Positions 6,438 through 10,467 of a stretch of 10,467 bases of DNA are shown one piece after another. Every line of letters starts with the position of its first letter. The first letter of the stretch is position 1. The translations under genes were made by a program, and so were the position numbers. The stretch comes from Prevotella sp. (GTDB taxonomy: Bacteria; Bacteroidota; Bacteroidia; Bacteroidales; Bacteroidaceae), in contig JAFRMM010000004.1 in NCBI GenBank assembly GCA_017430675.1, forward strand, positions 1 through 10,467, read 5' to 3'. The notes beneath the pieces are model-generated. The model searched no databases and was not told where the DNA came from. It saw only the letters and a list, made by a program, of their open reading frames with translations.

Positions 6438-7982
6438 ATGTCGATAATAAGGAATAGTTTCAGAATATGCATGCTTCTTGTACTGTGCAGTTGGCTCAGT
6501 TCATGCAGCAAGGATGATTACGTGTCCCGTATTCATGAATTGATTATTGATAATGTGACATTAGATGCCGATTCATTAAACGGTGGATCGCTGAGTTGTG
6601 TGATGAAGTTCCGAGGTGAGGACTTGTCAAACTACAAGGCAAATCCAGATTCTTCCTGGTGTACGGTGGTTTTCGATACAAAAGCAGCGACGATGACCGT
6701 CTCCGCCACGAAAAACAATACGTTTGATGAGCGTAAAGCCATTGTTACCCTTGTGGATACGTTGGATGGTGCTTCTACCCGTTCTTTTGCCGTGACGCAA
6801 CTTCAGAATGATGTTGTCAGATTATCTGATTCTTCAGATACCTATCAAGTTGCCACGGAAGGCGGCCAGGTGGTTATCAGTTTGGAGAGCAATGTCAGTT
6901 ATTCTGTTCAGATTCCAGACAGTGTTGATTGGATCACCTTGGCTGGCGAAAATGGTACGAGAGGACTTCAGAAGTCTTCCATTGCGTTGGATGTGGCCAA
7001 GAACATGACTAAGAATTCGCGAAGTGCTGAAGTATGTATTGTTCAGGCAAATGCTACTAGTGCCAAGATCCCGGTGAAGATAGAGCAAATGTTTGATGCG
7101 TATATGAATGTATTGACAACAGATTACACGATAGACGAACGTGGTGGCGTTTTCAATATCATCGTTAAAGCCAATGTTGAATATGTTGTCAGCACTGTTC
7201 CCAGTGATACATGGATTATGAAATCAGATCAATGTGATACGATTAGTGAAAACACGTTCAGTCATACGATAAGTGTATCTCAGTTGACTGCTAAACAACC
7301 GAGTCGAGCCTCAACCGTGACCGTTGAGAATGCCAGTTTCTCATTATCTAAGGCGGTTGCTATAACACAGACAAAAAAACTCTATATTCAGGAAACGAGT
7401 ATTAAACTGCTGAGTGGCAGCAGTTCAGATCCGTTGACCCTTTATAATGAAGAGGAGGATAAAGTCAAATGGAGTTCAAGTGATGAGAGCGTTGCTACTG
7501 TTGATGGTGGAGGTAAAGTGACTGGCATTGGTGCTGGTGCTGCTCTTATAACGGTGACCTCTTCAGACGGTCAGCATTCCGATTATGTGGTTGCATCAGT
7601 GGAGAAGCCATCTGATTTGAAGGATCGGATTGCAAATGAATGGATGGCATCATTCACGCCGCAAGATGGTGTGAACGTGCTTACCCATCTCGCTTGTAAG
7701 ATCACCAATAACAGTACTTTTGACCTGAAACTGAACAAGGCAACATTCTATTGTGATGGGAATGTGCTTACCACGGTGGCTTTTGATGAGACTCTGGCGA
7801 TTGGTGCAGATAAGTTGTTTGAAACAGATATCGCAGTAGAAACTGATGAATTATCAGGAAAGGCGAAGGAGAACACGCATACCTATGTTCTCATTTGGGA
7901 ATACACTTATAGTAAGGCGACTTTCACCTATAGTTGTGAATACCCCCCTGCTGATGACTCTGGCAAAGCGACTATACGCTAA
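6438..7982 (+). CDS. Lipoprotein with three BACON-like modules and a Big_2 module (paralogue A)
   Basis: The 514-aa protein has a signal peptide ending in lipobox LSSC (Cys23), so it is a probable outer-membrane lipoprotein. Three beta-sandwich modules of about 95 residues follow. Module 1 (28-124) holds WC at 74-75, NNTFDERKAIVTL and a closing VTQLQND. Module 2 (125-219) is the most typical BACON with GGQVVISLESNVSYSV, VDWIT and the closing IEQ. Module 3 (220-314) has ERGGVFNIIVKANVEY and the closing ITQTKK. Residues about 318-392 form a Big_2-like module (VKWSSSDESVATVDGGGKVTG, then ALITVTSSDG). The last ~120 residues (FTPQDGVNVLTHLACKITNNS onward) are a beta-rich domain that I do not recognise. 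BACON modules are usually linked to carbohydrate or mucin binding, but no enzyme or SusCD partner is nearby, so the ligand is open. The next gene is a full-length paralogue starting 14 bases after this stop. Confidence 0.85.
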   Translation: MSIIRNSFRICMLLVLCSWLSSCSKDDYVSRIHELIIDNVTLDADSLNGGSLSCVMKFRGEDLSNYKANPDSSWCTVVFDTKAATMTVSATKNNTFDERKAIVTLVDTLDGASTRSFAVTQLQNDVVRLSDSSDTYQVATEGGQVVISLESNVSYSVQIPDSVDWITLAGENGTRGLQKSSIALDVAKNMTKNSRSAEVCIVQANATSAKIPVKIEQMFDAYMNVLTTDYTIDERGGVFNIIVKANVEYVVSTVPSDTWIMKSDQCDTISENTFSHTISVSQLTAKQPSRASTVTVENASFSLSKAVAITQTKKLYIQETSIKLLSGSSSDPLTLYNEEEDKVKWSSSDESVATVDGGGKVTGIGAGAALITVTSSDGQHSDYVVASVEKPSDLKDRIANEWMASFTPQDGVNVLTHLACKITNNSTFDLKLNKATFYCDGNVLTTVAFDETLAIGADKLFETDIAVETDELSGKAKENTHTYVLIWEYTYSKATFTYSCEYPPADDSGKATIR

Positions 7983-7996
7983 AATACTATCAAGAA

Positions 7997-9679
7997 ATGA
8001 AGGAGAAATTAGTTAATATGAAGAAAATGTCAACGATGAAAACTATTAAATTATTAGGTATAGGTATGCTGATGCTTATGATGTGTATAAGTGTCGGTTC
8101 GTGTGGTGGTGATGAGTACTCTACGCGTATTCATGAATTGCTTATTCAAAAGGATATTACTTTTGAGTCAGACGAGGAAAGTGGCGGTAGCCTAACAAGC
8201 GTCATGACATTGCGTGATGAGGATTTGTCGTATTATAGAGTCAGTTCTGATCAAGAATGGTGTAAGGCGACAATTGATGTTAAGGCATCGACGATAACTA
8301 TCTCTGTCAAGGAAAACAATACATTTGATGACCGTAAGGCTGTCATTACACTGTCGGATGCTATTGACGGCGTGTCTTCCCGTTCTATCAATGTGACCCA
8401 GAAGCAGAATGATGTTGTCAGACTGGATGACGAGTCTAATGAATATGAGGTTAAGTCCAGTGGTGGACAAGTTGTCATTAATGTGGAGAGCAATGTCAAC
8501 TATTCTGTTCAGATTCCTGCTGACGTTGACTGGATAACCGTTCCTGGCAGTAATGGTACGAGAGGACTTGTGAAATCACAGGTTATTCTGGAAGTAGCCA
8601 AGAATACTACGGAGAAAGCAAGAAGTGCACAGATTAGCATTAAGGATGAGAGTTCTGGTGCTCAGACTCTCGTGTTGATTCAACAAGAATTTAAAGCATT
8701 CCTGAGAGTTAAGGAGAACTCTTTTACATTTGACGAGCATGGTGGTGAGGTCAGTATCTATATTATCACCAATGTATCGTTCGACTTCTATACAGATTAT
8801 GAAGATGATTGGATTAAGAAAAAGGGTGGCTATGAGGTGATTGACGATAGCACAGTCTGCCAGAAAATTACTATTGCCCCCTTTACAGACAAGGAGCCAA
8901 TGCGTACCTCAACAGTGAGTATCCAAAATAAATCTTTCGATAAACTTGAAGAATGTGAAGTAGATATTATTCAAACCAAGGATCTCTTTATCATAGAGGA
9001 AAGCATTCAGATGATGAGGGGAGGCTCGCAGAATCTGACTCTTTATAATGCCACCGAAGAGGGCGTTGTGTGGAAGTCACAGGATGAACGCGTGGCTGAG
9101 GTGGATAAGAAAGGTAATGTGTTTGGAATATCTGGTGGCTCTACCATGATCACTGTAACCTCCGCTGACGGACTTCATACGGATCAAGTAACTGTGACTG
9201 TAGAGAATCCTGAAGATCTGAATGAATTGATAGTAAGTGAGTGGCAGCCAACCTTTACCCCCTACGATGGTATCAGTGTATTGACCCATTTGGACTGCAC
9301 GATCACTAACAATAGTGATTATGACTTGGTTGTGAATATGGTAACACCCTATTGTGACAGTACGAAAATGACAGCCTTGCCTCACGATGAGATTTTGGCA
9401 GCGGGCGAGGGCATGTTGTTCAAGTTAGATATTCCTGCAGAAAAAACAGCGGATATTGTTAAAGTAGATACAACCTATACCGAAGATAGCACAATGGTAA
9501 TCAGTAAAGAGACCATTCCCGGAAAGTATAAGGAAAACTTACATACTTATACCATCGTTTTCGATTACTACTATAGTATCGACAAGGACAGGGAGAGTTT
9601 CACTTATCAGTGCAAGTACTCTGATAATCCTTTTGCAACAACTCGAAAGAATGCTGCAAGGCGAGGCAGGAGAAAATAG
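7997..9679 (+). CDS. Lipoprotein with three BACON-like modules and a Big_2 module (paralogue B)
   Basis: This 560-aa paralogue of the preceding protein has the same module order: lipobox VGSC (Cys36), RIHELLI, module 1 (41-138, WC at 88-89), module 2 (139-233, GGQVVINVESNVNYSV, VDWIT), module 3 (234-331), Big_2-like (about 335-410, VVWKSQDERVAEVDKKGNV) and the shared C-terminal domain (FTPYDGISVLTHLDCTITNNS). Relative to paralogue A it carries an insertion in the last domain (around VDTTYTEDSTMVISKE) and a basic tail (TTRKNAARRGRRK). It has no type IX C-terminal signal. Several in-frame ATGs compete as start: 7997, 8018, 8027 and 8036. The last gives a normal 22-residue signal (MKTIKLLGIGMLML...), so the first 13 residues may not be translated. 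AAGGAG at 7999-8004 could serve the later starts only loosely. The gene shares a transcript with paralogue A and ends at a strong hairpin. Confidence 0.85.
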   Translation: MKEKLVNMKKMSTMKTIKLLGIGMLMLMMCISVGSCGGDEYSTRIHELLIQKDITFESDEESGGSLTSVMTLRDEDLSYYRVSSDQEWCKATIDVKASTITISVKENNTFDDRKAVITLSDAIDGVSSRSINVTQKQNDVVRLDDESNEYEVKSSGGQVVINVESNVNYSVQIPADVDWITVPGSNGTRGLVKSQVILEVAKNTTEKARSAQISIKDESSGAQTLVLIQQEFKAFLRVKENSFTFDEHGGEVSIYIITNVSFDFYTDYEDDWIKKKGGYEVIDDSTVCQKITIAPFTDKEPMRTSTVSIQNKSFDKLEECEVDIIQTKDLFIIEESIQMMRGGSQNLTLYNATEEGVVWKSQDERVAEVDKKGNVFGISGGSTMITVTSADGLHTDQVTVTVENPEDLNELIVSEWQPTFTPYDGISVLTHLDCTITNNSDYDLVVNMVTPYCDSTKMTALPHDEILAAGEGMLFKLDIPAEKTADIVKVDTTYTEDSTMVISKETIPGKYKENLHTYTIVFDYYYSIDKDRESFTYQCKYSDNPFATTRKNAARRGRRK

Positions 9680-9692
9680 TTACAGTTCAAAT

Positions 9693-9725
9693 GAAGAGGG
9701 CAGCCCCAGTAGGGCTGCCCTCTTC
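9693..9725. terminator. Bidirectional hairpin terminator between convergent units
   Basis: GAAGAGGGCAGCCC (9693-9706) pairs perfectly over 14 bp with GGGCTGCCCTCTTC (9712-9725) around a 5-base CAGTA loop. It lies 13 bases after the BACON paralogue B stop on one side and 16 bases after the glyA stop on the other. The plus-strand side is followed by an AT-rich stretch and a later TTTTT, and the minus side by ATTTG. Neither U-tract is strong, but the stem and position support termination for both genes. Confidence 0.85.
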
Positions 9726-9741
9726 TAATTACAGATTATTT

Positions 9742-10467
9742 TTAATAAGCGAATAGGGGATAATCCTTCATCTTTTCATTGACGCGAGCGCGGACATTGG
9801 TGATGACCTGCTCGTTCTCAGGATCATTCAGCACTTCCTCGATCCACGCGGCAATCTGAACCATCAGGTCTTCCTTCGCACCACGGGTAGTGATGGCTGG
9901 CGTTCCCAAGCGGATACCTGAGGTCTGGAAAGCGCTGCGGCTATCGAACGGCACCATGTTCTTGTTCACGGTGATATCAGCAGCGACAAGGGCATTTTCT
10001 GCCACCTTACCAGTCAGATCCGGATACTTCGAACGCAGATCGACGAGCATGGAGTGGTTGTCTGTACCACCGCTCACGATGGTGAAGCCACGCTTGATCA
10101 GTTCTTCTGCGAGAACCTTGGCATTCTTCTGCACCTGCTTGGCCCACTCCTTGAACTCAGGCTGCAGAGCCTCGCCGAAGGCTACGGCCTTGGCAGCAAT
10201 CACGTGCTCCAGCGGACCGCCCTGCTGTCCTGGGAAGACGGCAGAGTTGAGCAGTTGTGACATCTTCTTCACAACACCCTTCGGGGTGGTGTAGCCCCAA
10301 GGATTGTCAAAGTCCTTGCCCATCAGGATGATACCGCCACGGGGACCACGCAGGGTCTTGTGGGTGGTAGAGGTCACAATGTGGGCATATTTGACGGGGT
10401 TCTCCAGCAGACCAGCAGCAATCAGACCTGCGGGGTGAGCCATATCAATCATCAGCAAGGCACCTAC
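9742..10467 (-). CDS. glyA: Serine hydroxymethyltransferase, C-terminal 241 residues
   Basis: The gene runs off the right edge, and the first ~185 residues of a usual ~426 are outside the window. The enzyme is cytosolic and PLP-dependent, interconverting serine plus tetrahydrofolate with glycine plus 5,10-methylene-tetrahydrofolate, the main entry of one-carbon units. The visible frame opens [15 protein letters not shown], where the Asp and His contact the cofactor. It continues through [14 protein letters not shown], whose Lys in THKT forms the PLP Schiff base, then [29 protein letters not shown], and [14 protein letters not shown], with the Arg that binds the substrate carboxylate. It ends in KDYPLFAY with TAA at 9744-9742. 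No frame interruption is seen, so this is a normal housekeeping gene convergent to the lipoprotein pair. Confidence 0.96.
   Translation of the reverse strand, partial: VGALLMIDMAHPAGLIAAGLLENPVKYAHIVTSTTHKTLRGPRGGIILMGKDFDNPWGYTTPKGVVKKMSQLLNSAVFPGQQGGPLEHVIAAKAVAFGEALQPEFKEWAKQVQKNAKVLAEELIKRGFTIVSGGTDNHSMLVDLRSKYPDLTGKVAENALVAADITVNKNMVPFDSRSAFQTSGIRLGTPAITTRGAKEDLMVQIAAWIEEVLNDPENEQVITNVRARVNEKMKDYPLFAY

Noticed and set aside
9890..10294. Plus-strand open frame opposite glyA
   Set aside because: It is the antisense shadow of a clearly conserved serine hydroxymethyltransferase, with no supporting signals.

Overview
The window looks like a chromosomal segment of a Bacteroidales bacterium, most likely Prevotella or a close relative. 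The evidence is a set of TAnnTTTG promoter elements typical of Bacteroidetes (four good examples), little Shine-Dalgarno signal, a GldB homologue, BACON-domain lipoproteins, Bacteroidetes-style lipoboxes, and an Ala/Glu-rich tail of the kind found on Bacteroidetes ribosomal protein S16. The genus is an inference from style and not a search result.

Layout. Positions 1-116 are the 3' end of a plus-strand gene (probably rpsP), followed by a hairpin terminator. Convergent to it is a 57-residue lipoprotein gene (327-500, minus) with its own strong terminator. About 265 bases of AT-rich DNA then hold divergent promoters. The plus strand continues with mtaB (tRNA methylthiotransferase, 765-2099) and a family 2 glycosyltransferase (2133-3157) that is broken into two frames at a run of nine G. 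A clear promoter (3235-3266) then drives gldB (3303-4118) and a secreted dipeptidyl peptidase IV (4143-6356). A further promoter at 6411 starts a two-gene unit of paralogous lipoproteins (6438-7982 and 7997-9679). Each has three BACON-like modules, one Big_2-like module and a shared, unrecognised C-terminal domain. A 14-bp hairpin between convergent genes ends this unit and also the minus-strand glyA (serine hydroxymethyltransferase, 9742 to the window edge, 5' part missing).

How the genes relate. Most of the window is housekeeping: translation and tRNA modification, one-carbon metabolism, and cell-envelope peptide digestion. The accessory element is the tandem pair of surface-type lipoproteins, which form an isolated transcription unit without SusC/SusD partners, so their ligand is unknown. 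The most unusual sequence signal is the G9 tract inside the glycosyltransferase: one additional G restores a 341-residue protein. It could be a phase-variable switch, a fixed mutation or a sequencing error. I found no mobile element, CRISPR array, tRNA or rRNA.
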